Of a DNA stretch of 64,000 nt, positions 20,355-31,265 are shown piece by piece. The notes beneath the pieces were generated by a model that searched no databases, was not told where the DNA came from, and was given only the letters and a program-made list of their open reading frames with translations. The stretch's first letter is position 1; each line of letters starts with the position of its first letter. The translations under genes and the position numbers were made by a program. The stretch lies in assembly GCF_036370855.1 (NCBI RefSeq), contig NW_026991398.1, forward strand, positions 2,418,001 through 2,482,000. Reading direction: 5' to 3'. This DNA comes from Dromaius novaehollandiae (lineage: Eukaryota > Chordata > Aves > Casuariiformes > Dromaiidae).

Positions 20355-21308
20355 ATGCCTGGAGAGAGCAAAATCTCCAACAACAGCTCCCTCACCAAGT
20401 TCCTCCTCCTGCCGTTCTCTGACACACTGGAGCTGCAGCTCTTGCACTTCTCGCTCTTCCTGGGCATCTACCTGGCTGCCCTCCTGGGCAATGGCCTCAT
20501 CATCACAGCTGTAGCCTGCGACCACCATCTCCACACCCCCATGTACTTCTTCCTCCTCAACCTCTCCCTCCTCGACCTTGGCTCCATCTCCACCACTGTC
20601 CCCAAATCCATGGCCAATTCCCTGTGGGACACCAGGGCCATTTCCTACTCGGGATGTGTTGCCCAGGTCTTCCTCGTTTTCTTCTTCTTTGGAGGAGAGT
20701 ATTCTCTCCTCACTGTCATGGCCTATGACCGCTTTGTTGCCATCTGCAGACCCCTGCACTATGGGACTATCATGGACAGCAGAGCTTGTGTCCAAATGGC
20801 AGCAGCTGCCTGGGCCAGTGGGTTTCTCTATTCTGTGCTGCACACTGCTAACACATTTTCAATACCACTCTGCCAAGGCAACACAGTGGACCAGTTCTTC
20901 TGTGAAATCCCCCAGATCCTCAAGCTCTCCTGCGCAGACTCCTACCTCAGGGAAGTGGGGCTTCTTGTGGTTAGTGGCTGTTTAAGCTTTGGGTGTTTCA
21001 TTTTCCTTGTGCTGTCCTACGTGCAGATCTTCACTGCTGTGCTGAGGATCCCCTCTGAGCAGGGCCGGCACAAAGCCTTTTCCATGTGCCTCCCACACCT
21101 GGCTGTGGTCTGCCTGTTTGTCAGCACTGGCATGTTTGCCTACCTGAAGCCCCCGTCCCTCTCCTCCCCAGCTCTGGATCTGGTGGTGGCTGCTCTGTAC
21201 TCGGTGGTGCCTCCAGCAGTGAACCCCCTCATCTACAGCATGAGGAACAAGGAGCTCAAGGAGGCACTGAGGAAACTGTTCCAGTGGGTCCAAGATCAGC
21301 ACCAATAA
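20355..21308 (+). CDS. Odorant receptor 1, family 14-like (avian gamma-c clade)
   Basis: Intact single-exon seven-transmembrane odorant receptor of 317 residues, acting in the cilia membrane of olfactory neurons and coupling to the olfactory G protein. Visible: N-glycosylation sites at N9/N10; TM1 with GN (45-46); PMYFFL (63-67); conserved extracellular Cys at 101; MAYDRFVAIC (122-131) with Phe where Tyr is usual; SYVQIF (221-226) at the end of TM5; KAFSMC (240-245) opening TM6; NPLIYSMRN (290-298) in TM7. The open frame extends 84 codons further upstream, but that part lies across a splice site and lacks receptor character. It faces OR-2 tail to tail, 4.8 kb away. Family 14 assignment rests on the CDHHLHTPMYFFLLNLSLLD and SMANSLWDTRAISYSGC signatures; the exact orthologue and ligand are unknown. 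Confidence 0.95.
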   Translation: MPGESKISNNSSLTKFLLLPFSDTLELQLLHFSLFLGIYLAALLGNGLIITAVACDHHLHTPMYFFLLNLSLLDLGSISTTVPKSMANSLWDTRAISYSGCVAQVFLVFFFFGGEYSLLTVMAYDRFVAICRPLHYGTIMDSRACVQMAAAAWASGFLYSVLHTANTFSIPLCQGNTVDQFFCEIPQILKLSCADSYLREVGLLVVSGCLSFGCFIFLVLSYVQIFTAVLRIPSEQGRHKAFSMCLPHLAVVCLFVSTGMFAYLKPPSLSSPALDLVVAALYSVVPPAVNPLIYSMRNKELKEALRKLFQWVQDQHQ

Positions 21309-21429
21309 CTGTCCCATGTGCATCCACTTATCATTCCCAGGATATTTGGCCTCAAGACTGTATTGTTCAGAAAGTTCAAGAATGTGTTGTTCATTTCTCT
21401 TTTTTCTTACTTTTCTTTGCTACGCTCTT

Positions 21430-21431
<2 letters not shown>

Positions 21432-21463
<32 letters not shown>
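21432..21463 (+). repeat. (A)32 homopolymer in the OR-1 3' region
   Basis: 32 consecutive A, 124 bases after the OR-1 stop. OR-2 and OR-3 have nothing like it. About 640 bp of DNA not seen downstream of OR-3 follows before the shared polyadenylation signal. This could be the tail of a retroposed sequence, but I see no target-site duplication. Confidence 0.8.
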
Positions 21464-21465
<2 letters not shown>

Positions 21466-22200
21466 TTCATGCCACTCATCCTCAGGAATCTCTTATTTCA
21501 ATCTCACCCAGAGACTGTGTTGAAGCAGGAAGCCAGGCTTCCTCCTTCACCAGCAGAAATGGGGAAACCTCAGAGCCCCTGGTTTGAGTTGCCTTGGATG
21601 CCCTCAGGGCAATAAGGAGAGTTTTCCTTTGCAGTGTCTCTTTCAGCACTGACACCAAGAAACCTCAGGGGCACAGAGTCAGGCTCAGACAAGTATAGTC
21701 AGGGTGAGACCACGGGTCCGGTGTCCATTAGGAGAGCTCAGCTCCCCTGGCCACAGTCAGGGTGTGATCTCACACCCCGTTTCTGCGAGGGTGGCAGCCA
21801 GCTGTCACCGTGGGCTGGTCCCTTCCCTCTCCTGCGCCCCAACACTACAAGTGGAGGGGGAGGGGAGGGGAGTCAGGCAGCAGCTTGTGGGGACAGACTC
21901 CGTGCTTGACAGTATCATCCCCCCCACTGCCACAGCAGGCATTTCCTCTCTGCAGCCTTCCCATGGAGGCTGCAGCTTTCCTGGAGACACATCCACCCAC
22001 AGCAGCAGGGCTTCCTCTTTTCAGAGTTGTTTTCTTCATTTCCATGATGGCCTTCTGTGCTCTGTGGATATGGCCCAGGAGTTCTCATAACCTGGTGGTG
22101 GTAGGCTTGTGTTTCCATGTGCATGTGTCCTGGAAGTACAGGCAGGAGCAGGCAATGGGCACCCTTATGTCAGTCCTGGCCTCCAGAATAACATTTCCAC

Positions 22201-22206
22201 AATAAA
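22201..22206 (+). terminator. Polyadenylation signal, OR-1
   Basis: AATAAA in the context AATAAAAGGGGATCTCC, which matches the site after OR-3 (54,318). It gives OR-1 a 3' UTR of about 0.9 kb, against about 0.2 kb for OR-3. Confidence 0.5.
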
Positions 22207-22209
22207 AGG

Positions 22210-23094
22210 GGATCTCCCCTGTGACGTGCCTGAAATCTGGCCTTTCTTCAGGAGATGGAGTCAAAAATATGCTTGAGGGGGTTGGATCACTAAGAGGTCT
22301 GGTGTTCTACTTCCGTACTCCATGGGCTCAAGAGGATGAGCTCAGAGTCCCTGGGTGATCTGTTAGGGACCGAGGGCTGCACTCAGAGCTCATTTCTCAG
22401 TGACCAGTGCCAGTGGGGATGGGGAATGGTGTCTGAAATGTCTGCCTGGGGCTGTCCCGCAGGTGACAGTGCTGATGACAGATGCCCAACCTTCTGGAGG
22501 GGAAATGGAGCCCCACGAGAGCCCAGGGGATGTCCAGGGACAGTGTGTGCCTGGGGGTGGGCAGTTAGTGGAGCCTCACAAAGTGAGGGATGGTTCATGG
22601 TGCAGTAACTAGAAGGTAGAGCACTAAATCCAGGTATGCATGGGGAAACGAGGACTCTGCAATCCCCAGAGAGGCAGTGGGGACCCAGAAGTCCCAGGGA
22701 AGGGGCCCTGGAGAGTGATTCCTGCACCCTCAGTGAAACACCACAGGCTGGAGCTAGTGTCCCCCCAAACACATCTCCTGCCATTGCCAACATCTTGGGG
22801 TCCCTTTGAGCACTGTCCATGGGCACAGACAGGTGCCAGCAGTATCAGTGGTGGTGACCCCTGTCCAGCTGGGTCTGCTTCCCACCCCAACCAGCACGGT
22901 CCATGGCCCCACAGCAGGGCTGCTCCATGTGGGAAGCGGAGCCAGGAGCCGAGGGTGCCAGCAAGGCAGGTGGGGCAGGGACCCACTGATGAGAGGTGCC
23001 GTTCTGCAGAGCCTGGACAAGAGGAGCAGAGCAGGCTTGGGGATCCTAACCAGGGTCAGGCACAGTCCAGTGATGGCCAGATGGGACTGCAGGG
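22210..23094. repeat. 3' flank of the OR-1 unit, shared with A' and B
   Basis: The stretch corresponds to B 54,330-55,000 and, reversed, to A' 25,000-25,800. Anchors are CCCCTGTCCAGCTGGGTCTGC (22,858), the GTCCAGCTGGGTCTGCTTCT at 54,795, and the reversed version near 25,270. No gene seen. Confidence 0.65.
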
Positions 23095-23185
23095 CTCCTA
23101 CAGCCCTGCTTTGTGTGGGAGGTTGGACTGGAGACCTCCAGAGATCCCTTCCCACCAGAACTCCTCTGTGAATCCATGAATTCTC
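23095..23185 (+). mobile_element. CR1 LINE 3' end at the palindrome axis
   Basis: TGTGTGGGAGGTTGGACTGG, GACCTCCAGAGATCCCTTCC and a weak ATTCT-type end form a short CR1 3' terminus. Similarity to the other arm's 3' flank stops about here, so the element sits at or near the axis between arms A and A'. Confidence 0.65.
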
Positions 23186-25829
23186 AGCCTCTACTCTGGC
23201 ACCACTGGCACGGGGACTAGCGCACCTGGGGCAGAGCAGAATGAGCTCTGCTGGGAGAGCATCAGGGGGAAGATCCCAAAGCCCCTCCCTGGCTCAGCCT
23301 TGGTGTTTGGAAAACTCCCTCATGAACCCTGAGAGGCTCCATCTGCCTCTTCCAACCTCCCTGTGCTCCTCTCCCATCAGCCAAAGTGGAGTCCAGCATT
23401 GCCTGGGGACTCTCTTCCCCATAGGGAGCAGAGGGAGGATCTTCACCAGCCCCACGTTGACTTTTCCACCCCCAGCTTTCGCAGTTGCCTGCGCCTGGGT
23501 CTGCCCACTTGCCTTCACCATGGTCACAGCTGCACTGAAGCCCATGAAAATCTTGGTGCTCCTACCTTCGAGCTGGCATCCACCCTGAACCTGGAGCCTG
23601 ATCAGCCACAAAGGCATCACCCCTCCAGTGCCCTGGCCCTGAAGCCGAGGGCAGAGGTCTTTGCCCCAATTTCCCTGCCCCTTCCCTGCTCCCAGCACTG
23701 CTACTGCCGTGCCCATGTCAAACTGTCCTGTCACCAGACTGCCCCAGGGCTCAAGGCAGCTCCAGCTCCCTCCAGGGCTGCACTGGAGCCTTTCAGGAGC
23801 AGGCTGAGGTGGGGCTGGCACTGCCAGGGTGGGTTGGGAGAGGGCAGCTCCCATCTGACACGCTGGGGCTGGGGCTGAGGCTGGGGCTGGGGCTGGGCAC
23901 AGCGTTTCCCTGGGGAGCTCCCTGAGGAGCCGCTCCGGGGGATCCTCCACCTCTGCCCTGGCAGCAGCACCAGCGCTCAGGGTGCTGGGGTGGAAGTGCG
24001 CAGAGGGTGGAATGGGCACAGGCTGCCCAGGGGGAGCATCAAGACCTTGTCTGTGCACGCAGGGATGGAGTGAGGAAAGCCAAAGCTCGGCTGGACCTGG
24101 AACCAAAGACCTCAGATGTGGAAACGGCTAGGGTATTCTTAAATGACTCTTAAATGATCCCCTGGAGTCTGAGGGGTCAAAGCACCCAGCCCCTGCCCAG
24201 CCCAGGCTGTGCCGAACGTGAGGGTCAGCAGACAGCTGTGCTTCAGCGTCTGCGGGGTCTGGTGCAGAAGAGAGGCCATGCAAGGTTGGCCTTTTCCCCT
24301 CTGTCAGGATACAGAGACCTGCAGGAGGATGGAGCTGGCCTTGGACCACCCCACAGCTGGGGTGAGCAGCCAGTGCTGGAAAGGGGTGATGTGAGGGGCT
24401 GCTCTGGGACGATGGCCCTGGGGCAGCTTCCCCAGTGTGTCCGTGCAACACAGGGAACAACCTGGGCTCTCCTCTCCTGCACCCGCCATGTCCTGTGCCT
24501 TTCCCAGCAGACCTGCATTTGCCTGCAAGCACATGGCTGTGTGCTCCCACACTGCCCTTCACACGCAGGAGCTGCCTGCTGGCATTTGTCCTCTCCTGGG
24601 CCCTTTCCAGACCAGACCAGCCCCTCCCCAGCTCTCCCCACCTCCCCTGCCCTCTCCCCAGCCCACCCAGCACAGCAGACCAGGCTGGGGTGGCCCCACA
24701 GCAGTGCCCAACGCAGGGGGCTGCAGAGCTCTGGGCACTCACCCCACAGCCCCAGCCCCTCTGCAGGCCACAGCAGCTGCTGGGGGGCAGAGAGGGGTGT
24801 CAGCCTCCCCATCAGCCCCCGGGCTGGGGACCAGCAATGGCACAAGGAAATGGAGGCCAGGCGCTCCATGTCTCCACTGCTCTCATGACCAGAGATCCTT
24901 AACCCTGGCTGCCTGCAGCCCCTCTGGGCAGCCCCTCTCCCCAGCACAGCACAAGAGTCCTGGCCCCGGGGCTCCTCAGGCAGCTCCAGTGACAGAGCAG
25001 CCTGCCCTGAGCTGACACACATAGAAACAGGTTTTCATTTATTCCTCCTCACAAGCACACAATTGCTCCTTTGCTCTTCTCTGGAGATGTCCCTGCTCCC
25101 CAGAGAGCCTTTCTTCAGGTCAGTGTGTCCGTGCTGGCCTGATCGGCCATTCCTGCACCCCTGTCCTGGGCTCCCTGCAGGGCCCCAGGCTGGCGGTGCT
25201 GCTCTGCAGGGCGAGCAGGCTGTACGGCCCCAGGGTGACTCCTCACTGGCCGTCCTGGTCAGGGCAGACCCAGCTGGACCAGCATCATTGCACCTGACAA
25301 ACCCTCCCCAGGGTTTGTGGCTTTGGAGGGTCCTTGGAGCAATCACAGGCCATTTCACATTGCTCAGGATGGGTTCAGAGGTGTCCTTAGGCCCAGTCCA
25401 CTGCCTCTCCTGAGACTGCAGAGCCCTGATGTGGTGCATTCCACGGTTTGGCTCTTCACCTTTGGGTGACTCCACTTGGTTTTGGGAGTCTACATGCACT
25501 GCCCATCCCAGGCACAAACTGCTCCTGGAGATCCCCTCTGCTCTCCGGGTGGCTCCATATTGCCTTCCAGAGGGATGGGCATCTGTCAACAGCCCTCTAA
25601 TACATGGCACAGTCCTTGGCAGAGATCTCTTGAGCACTCACCCTCCCCAGGGGTACTGGGCACCCACTGGGCACCCTAGCACATCACCCTATGAGTGCAT
25701 CCCCCTTAGGCCATGGAAAACCCAGGCACAGCAACAGGGCCTTATGGGGTGCAATTCCCTGAGTGCATGCTTGACTCCAGCTTGAGAAGAAGACCTCAAC
25801 CTTCAGGCACAGCACTAAGTAGAAATACA
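23186..25829. repeat. Centre of the palindrome and 3' flank of the OR-2 unit
   Basis: The right part (about 24,400-25,829) is the reversed counterpart of B 54,330-55,080 and of A 22,210-22,990. The left part (23,186-24,400) is not clearly matched in A. A hexanucleotide run of GGGGCT units lies at 23,862-23,897. The long minus-strand frame at 23,294-24,106 is GC-driven and has no recognisable domain. Confidence 0.5.
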
Positions 25830-25835
25830 TTTATT
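25830..25835 (-). terminator. Polyadenylation signal, OR-2
   Basis: Reading TTTATT on the plus strand gives AATAAA on the minus strand, 235 bases after the OR-2 stop. Its flank (CTTAGTGCTGTGCCTGAAGG on the minus strand) is similar to the CAGTGCTGTGCTTGAAGG after the OR-3 signal. Confidence 0.5.
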
Positions 25836-26069
25836 ACAGAGATGCTACTTGGGAGGCCACCTCTGACACAGTGATTTACAGATTTACAGAAGGCCTCTGT
25901 GTCAGGCAGACGGGGTTTGCACTTCTGGAGAAGTGGGAGGAATTCACTCATTTGTGCACAAACATGGCTATCACAGGCAGAACTCCCAAAACACAAGAGC
26001 TGCCTGAGATAAACTGGGAATTGCTTGTGAGGAGAGATGGGCAGCTCATTGCTGCTAAACTAGTACCAG

Positions 26070-26981
26070 CTAAAAGATTTTCCTCACTGCATCCTTGAGC
26101 TCCTTGTTCCTCATGCTGTAGATGAGGGGGTTCACTGTTGGAGGCACTACAGAGTACAGAACAGCCACCATCAGATCCAGAGCTGTTGCAGAGAGGGAGG
26201 GGGGCTTCAGGTAGGCAAAAAATGAGGTGCTGAGAAACAGGGAGACCACGGCCAGGTGCGGGAGGCACATGGAGAAGGCTTTGTGCTGGCCCTGCTCAGA
26301 GGGGATCCTCAGCACAACTGTGAAGATCTGCACATAGGACACCACAATGAAAACGAAACACCCTGAAGCTAAACAAATACCAGCCACAAGAAGCCCCACT
26401 TCCCTGAGGTAGGAGTCTGAGCAGGAGAGCTTGAGGATCTGGGGAATCTCACAGAAAAACTGCTGCACTGTGTTGCCTTGGCAGAGTGGTATTGAAAATG
26501 TGTTCCCAGTGTGCAGGAGAGCATAGAGAAAACTACTGCCCCAGGCAGCTGCTGCCATTTTCATACAAGCTCTGCTGCCCATGAGGGTCCCATAGTGCAG
26601 GGGTCTGCAGATGGCAACATAGCGGTCATAGGCCATGACGGTGAGGAGACAATACTCTGCTGAACAAAAGAAAAAAAAGAAGAAGAGCTGAGCAACACAC
26701 CCTAAGTAGGAAATGGCCCTGGTGTCCCACAGGGAATTGGCCATGGATTTGGGGAGAGTGGTGGAGATGGAGCCAAGGTCCAGGAGGGAGAGGTTGAGGA
26801 GGAAGAAGTACATGGGGGTGTGGAGGCGGTGGTCGCAGGCTACGGCTGTGATGATGAGGCCGTTGCCGAGGAGGGCAGCCAGGTAGATGCCCAGGAAGAG
26901 CGAGAAGTGCAAGAGCTGCAGCTCCCGTGTGTCCGTGAATGCCAACAGGAGGAACTCGTTGAAGGAGCTGCTGTTGGACAT
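26070..26981 (-). CDS. Odorant receptor 2, family 14-like (avian gamma-c clade)
   Basis: Intact single-exon odorant receptor of 303 residues starting MSNSSSFNEF, with a glycosylation site at N3. Visible: GN in TM1 (40-41); PMYFFLL (56-62); the canonical MAYDRYVAIC at 116-125; SYVQIF at the end of TM5; KAFSMCLPH opening TM6; NPLIYSMRN (284-292) in TM7. The start is the first in-frame ATG after candidate splice sites. The C-terminus is eight codons shorter than OR-3: where OR-3 has CAA, OR-2 has TAG, and two further stops follow. The cut falls in the cytoplasmic tail after TM7, so the receptor should still fold. It is roughly 83% identical to OR-3 by eye, with most changes in TM3-TM5. It lies reversed relative to OR-1 and OR-3. 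Confidence 0.95.
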   Translation of the reverse strand: MSNSSSFNEFLLLAFTDTRELQLLHFSLFLGIYLAALLGNGLIITAVACDHRLHTPMYFFLLNLSLLDLGSISTTLPKSMANSLWDTRAISYLGCVAQLFFFFFFCSAEYCLLTVMAYDRYVAICRPLHYGTLMGSRACMKMAAAAWGSSFLYALLHTGNTFSIPLCQGNTVQQFFCEIPQILKLSCSDSYLREVGLLVAGICLASGCFVFIVVSYVQIFTVVLRIPSEQGQHKAFSMCLPHLAVVSLFLSTSFFAYLKPPSLSATALDLMVAVLYSVVPPTVNPLIYSMRNKELKDAVRKIF

Positions 26982-26990
26982 TTAATTCCC

Positions 26991-27020
26991 CTGGACACAG
27001 GGAGATTCTCTAAGGAAGAA
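26991..27020 (-). promoter_or_regulatory. Candidate 3' splice sites before OR-2
   Basis: On the minus strand a pyrimidine-rich run (CTCTTCTTCCTTAG) ends at 27,010, and a second site (CTGTGTCCAG) ends at 26,991. The second lies closer to the position used in OR-3. Either would place the ATG in the last exon. Confidence 0.45.
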
Positions 27021-29959
27021 GAGACATTGACAAGTTAGGACAGACTTCTCTGAGCAAAACTTTCTCATAACCTCCCCCAGACACACACACATTACCTCTC
27101 CCTGTCTCGGTAGTACTGTCACTGAGCTCCATGGCTTGAGCTGTGGTTTGTGCTGGCCGAGTTTGCCATGAGGAGCAGGGGCCTATGCCCATGGGATCCA
27201 AAGGAGTCAGCCCTGACCTACAGTACCGTGTACATGGAAACAAGGGTAATCAAAATTTATATTCCCAGTTCCGGTCAGATTTAATCCACTCATAATATTT
27301 TAAGGCTTGTTTTCTTTAGCTGGCTCTGTCACATCTTGGAGGTAGAAATCCTCAGCATTGCTGCTGCACTCAGAGGGACCAGCTGTGATTCCAGAGAGGC
27401 AAAAGGATTCACTCTGGCTTTAGTGCAGAGGCAGGAGAGCTGGCCTCTCCATCTTGTTCTCAGCTGCCCTGTGCTCCCACATCAGAGGTGGAGGATAGTT
27501 GTACTCGTGTTACCCGAAAAAGAAACAACACTGCAGAGAGCAGAGGAATCCACTTCCAAAGTGCCCACCAGCACTCTTTCTGAGCGTGTGTGAGGCAGGT
27601 CTCAGCCCTCCCCTTCTAGCCAGCAACACATCAGACTCCTTCCAGCTGCCCACAGCCAGCCTCCCAGCAGCATGTCCGTGGCCTCAATATCAAGGTGGCT
27701 TCTCCCTGGGGCACCTAGGTTACACCCAGCTGCAATGGGAGAGCTGGGCCCTTCTGGAGGGCAGCTTGCAACCCAGCCAGACACCCCAGGGAAATGGTGG
27801 AATGTCCTAAGGATGGGGTGTCCTGACGAGAGAGTGGGCGCATTCCCAGTCCCTTCCCCCACCAACACTGCCCTTCCAGAGCCCCACAGGCTAGAGGGGC
27901 ACTTGGGCACCTCACTGTCAAGGACACGTCTGCATGGCAGGACCTGCAGGGTCAGTGTTGTCTGAACTGCATGAGAAACCCCCCTGCCCAGAGAGTCCAA
28001 GGGGAAGGACAAGGGCAGCATGGGCAGCTGGGAAACATGGAGCAATACCATGACATTTGTGCCCAGGGAGGCAGGGACAGGCAGGCACAGAGGGGCACTC
28101 AGCAGTGTCTCCTCTCCTGCATGTCCAGCTGCCGAGGAAACAACCCGTGCCCTGGACCCCACAGCCTTGAGAGCAGAGGGCTGTGCTGGCTGGCAGAGGA
28201 GAGGAGGTGCTGGAGCTGAGAGTTTCCTCTCACACTTTGAGCATGACTCTGCTGCCTGGAGCCATCCCTGCGGGCAGCTGTTTCTCTGTCCCCACGTCTC
28301 TCCCCTGTCAGTGCTCACAGACCCCATCCCACCCGCTGGGTGCTCAGCTCTGCCCTGCAGAAACCTCCCGGGGGCAGGACACTGCCCAGGGCACCTCCGT
28401 GGTTGCAGGTGCTACGGCGCAGGGGAGACAAACCTTGGTGAGGCTGGAAAGGTGCTGCTGGCTCTGTCTGTAGGCTGAGGGGTGGAGGAAGGCATTTGCT
28501 GAGTGCCTCCCAGAGCTGCTCCTCTCTCAGTGTCACTGTTTTGGAGCCTCTGTCCCCTGTCTAAAACTGTCAGATCCAATCTCATTTCACCCCACCCAAA
28601 GAGAATAAAACTGAAAGCACAGACTCCTGATAGCTCCTTCCCTTTCATGTATCCCCTGCCTTGACCTTCCTTTTGGAAAGTCCCCTCCAGAAATGTCCTG
28701 AGAGTGAGCTGGAGCTGAGAGCAGCCGTGACCGACACAGCACCCTCTTGACAGGACCTGCCCTGCTGGGCATCTCTCCTCCCACCCAGAGCTTCTCCCCC
28801 TGTGCTGTGGGGAGCTCCCCAGGCAGGCTGAGTGCTGACCCTCGCAGGCGGCAGAGACACTGCTCCAGGCACACAGCACCGTGGGGTGCAGGGACACTGC
28901 TGTGAGCTACAGCCTTTTGCAGAGCTGTGTGCGTACCCCAGCTCCACAGCCCTGCAGCGTCCCTGCGAGAAGATAAAAGGATGCCCTGTCCCTGTGACGG
29001 TGTGGCAGGGAATCCCTGCTCTGAAGCATCTCCCCCTCTCCTGCAATGGAGAAACTGGGAGAGTGATCCTTAAATATCCAGTCGTGTGACTGGACAGGTT
29101 TCAAGACCTTGCCAGGAACCTCGGTAGCATTGCCCTGCAGAAAGAGACTTACCGTGTCAAGGGCTGTGAAGATTTCTCCCACAAGCAGCTCTCCTCTGTT
29201 CTCCCACTCCACACTGCCTTGCACTTCTCTCTGCCTTCTCTCATCTCATGTCAGCAGCAGCAGGCAGTGCCCGCAGCCCTGCTGCTCTTGGCAGAGGAGC
29301 TGCTCCTGCACACAGCTGTGTGTGGGCAGTGCTGCCAGGTTGCCATGAGCTCCCTCCATCCCAGGAGCTTGGCCCCACTCAGGAGCAGAGGCCCAGCCGA
29401 AGGCCTGAATTTCTCTGTCCCTTGTGCTCCCTCCTCCTGGGAAATGCTCACTGAGGTAAACCAAAATAATCACTGATGCTCTGTCTCTGAACAGTGTAGA
29501 GAGAGTGATTCCAGCATTGCAATTTGTTTCATCAGGGGATGGCTATTCAGAAGAGGTGGAAATGTCCCACTCTGGAAGCCCCTATCCCCATCTCTTTACT
29601 AGGCAGGACACGTAGATGGGGACAAAAAGAGCTTGTTTTCCCATTGTTTAGGTATTGTTTCAGATGAGTCAGTTTGGGCTTCTCAGGCTGCTTTAGAAGG
29701 CCCTGGGCTGGCGCAGGATTCAGATCCTTCCCGTGAGCTCCACAAAAAGCACACTGAAGGTGGGATTGCCCTTGCCCAGGCAGAAGTGAGCACAGCATGG
29801 ATGTCTGCATGCGAGATCTTGGTCTAAGCTCCCATTATAATCCCTGGAGATGGAGGGTGGGAGTCAGGTGCTCACACACAAACACCTGGTGACATTGGAA
29901 GAGACAGAGGTGGTCCAAGGCATGTGCCAGTGTCTGCTTGCTCTGATAAGCCCTTGCAT
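27021..29959. repeat. 5' flank of OR-2 (reversed copy of the OR-1 and OR-3 flanks)
   Basis: This corresponds reversed to A 17,100-20,300 and B 50,500-53,100. Anchors: CAGCAGCAGGCAGTGCCCGC (29,262) against the 17,79x region, and CAGACAGAGGTGGTCC-type sequence at about 29,900 against 17,140. No intact gene. The open minus-strand frame at 27,602-28,327 has no family resemblance. Confidence 0.6.
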
Positions 29960-30610
29960 AGACCAGGGGAGGTCCCAATGAGCAGAAGAACTGCATTGTG
30001 CCCTTCTTCAAAAAGGCCCACAACCCAGGACAAGCCAAAGGACAACTCAGGGAGCTGCAGGCCCTTCAGCCTCACTTTGGTGAGGAATGCGTCATGCAGC
30101 AAATCCTCTTGCATCACATTTCTGGGCACATGAAGAATGTGCCTGGGAGCAGTCAGCATGGACTTACTGAAGGTAAATCATTCCTGTGTAAGTTGATTGC
30201 CTTCTATGATCAAAGACTTGTGATTGTGGAGGAGCAGAAAGTACTGGATGTCATTTACCATAATTTTTAGCAAGGTGTTGGACACTGTCTGCATGAATAT
30301 TCTTGAATACAAGTAAGGTTTTACGATAAGATGGGTAGACAACCAGGTGGGTAAAAAGCTGGTTGGATGATCGAGCTGAGAGGGTTTTTTTTGAATGGGT
30401 CATTCTTTACCGGGAAGGCAGGTAAAGGTGCAGTGTGCAGGGTCTACACTGGACCTGTCTATTCTGACAGGTTCATCAGTGACCTGGAGCATGCAACTCT
30501 CATCACGTTTGTAAATGACATCTAATCAGGAGGAAGAGGCAGGAAGATTGGGCTAGAGATCTCCTGAGGTCCCTTCCACCCTGAAGGAGTCCATGATTCT
30601 CCCCATTCTC
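29960..30610 (+). mobile_element. CR1 LINE, internally deleted copy of the shared insertion
   Basis: The plus strand encodes a decayed CR1 RT peptide (ISGHMKNVPGSSQHGLTEGK, then a broken KLIAFYD). The CR1 3' terminus is at about 30,560-30,605 (GGTCCCTTCCACCCTGAAGG). That terminus matches the one at 14,360 in A, so it is the same insertion reversed, reduced from about 1.9 kb to 0.65 kb by internal deletion. Confidence 0.75.
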
Positions 30611-31030
30611 AATATTCTCTTGTTGGTGCCTGGGAAAGGATGCAGGTTCCCTGTGACAGTGGAAATAGACCAGCTTTGTTGTCCTCCTCCAGGCAGAATT
30701 ACTCAGCTGCAGGGCTTCTTGGCAGGAATCCCTAAGACAGCCCTCATCAATACTTTGCATTAAATTTCCTTGTTTTTTTTTTTCTTTCTTCCCCTTTTAA
30801 TCTTTTCTCTATTACCATCCTGATCCCTTCCCCTACAATCACCCCACTCCTGCTTAACCTTAACTCTTTGGTGCTGTTTTGGTTTCTTTTTGTTTTTTGT
30901 CTTTTTTTTGTTTTTTGTTCTGTTTTTGTTTTGACACAGGAGGAGCTACAGTCCAGAAGGATCTTGAGGAACTTGGGTGATTCAGACAACAGATACTTTA
31001 TGAATATTTACAAGAAATGTGTCAAGTCCT
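30611..31030. other. T-rich spacer
   Basis: Runs of T with interspersed C and G (30,768-30,790 and 30,885-30,932) match the A-rich stretch at 14,040-14,215 of arm A in reverse. No gene seen. Confidence 0.6.
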
Positions 31031-31265
31031 GTGCCTAGGTGGAAATAAACCTGTGCATGAGGAGGGGTTGAGGGACCTCAGCTTCTTTATCCTGCTGAAG
31101 TGGAGGTAGTAGAGTAGGAGCCTGTGACTGCTTGAAGGGTGGTATCAGAGATGATGGAGCTTTTCTTGGTAGTGGGAAACAGCATGAGAAGGAGAAAAAG
31201 CAACAGAGAGCAGCTCATGGGGTTTGGATGTCACATTAGGAAAATAAAATGTCACTCGTAGGGTA
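31031..31265 (+). mobile_element. CR1-derived fragment
   Basis: GATGGAGCTTTTCTTGGTAG and GTGGGAAACAGCATGAGAAG match the reversed fragment at 13,690-14,010 and the longer CR1 at 55,690-56,700. It is coding-dead. Confidence 0.6.

Noticed and set aside
23294-24106. 270-codon minus-strand frame at the palindrome centre
   Set aside because: GC-driven, overlaps the GGGGCT repeat, no recognisable domain, not conserved in block B.
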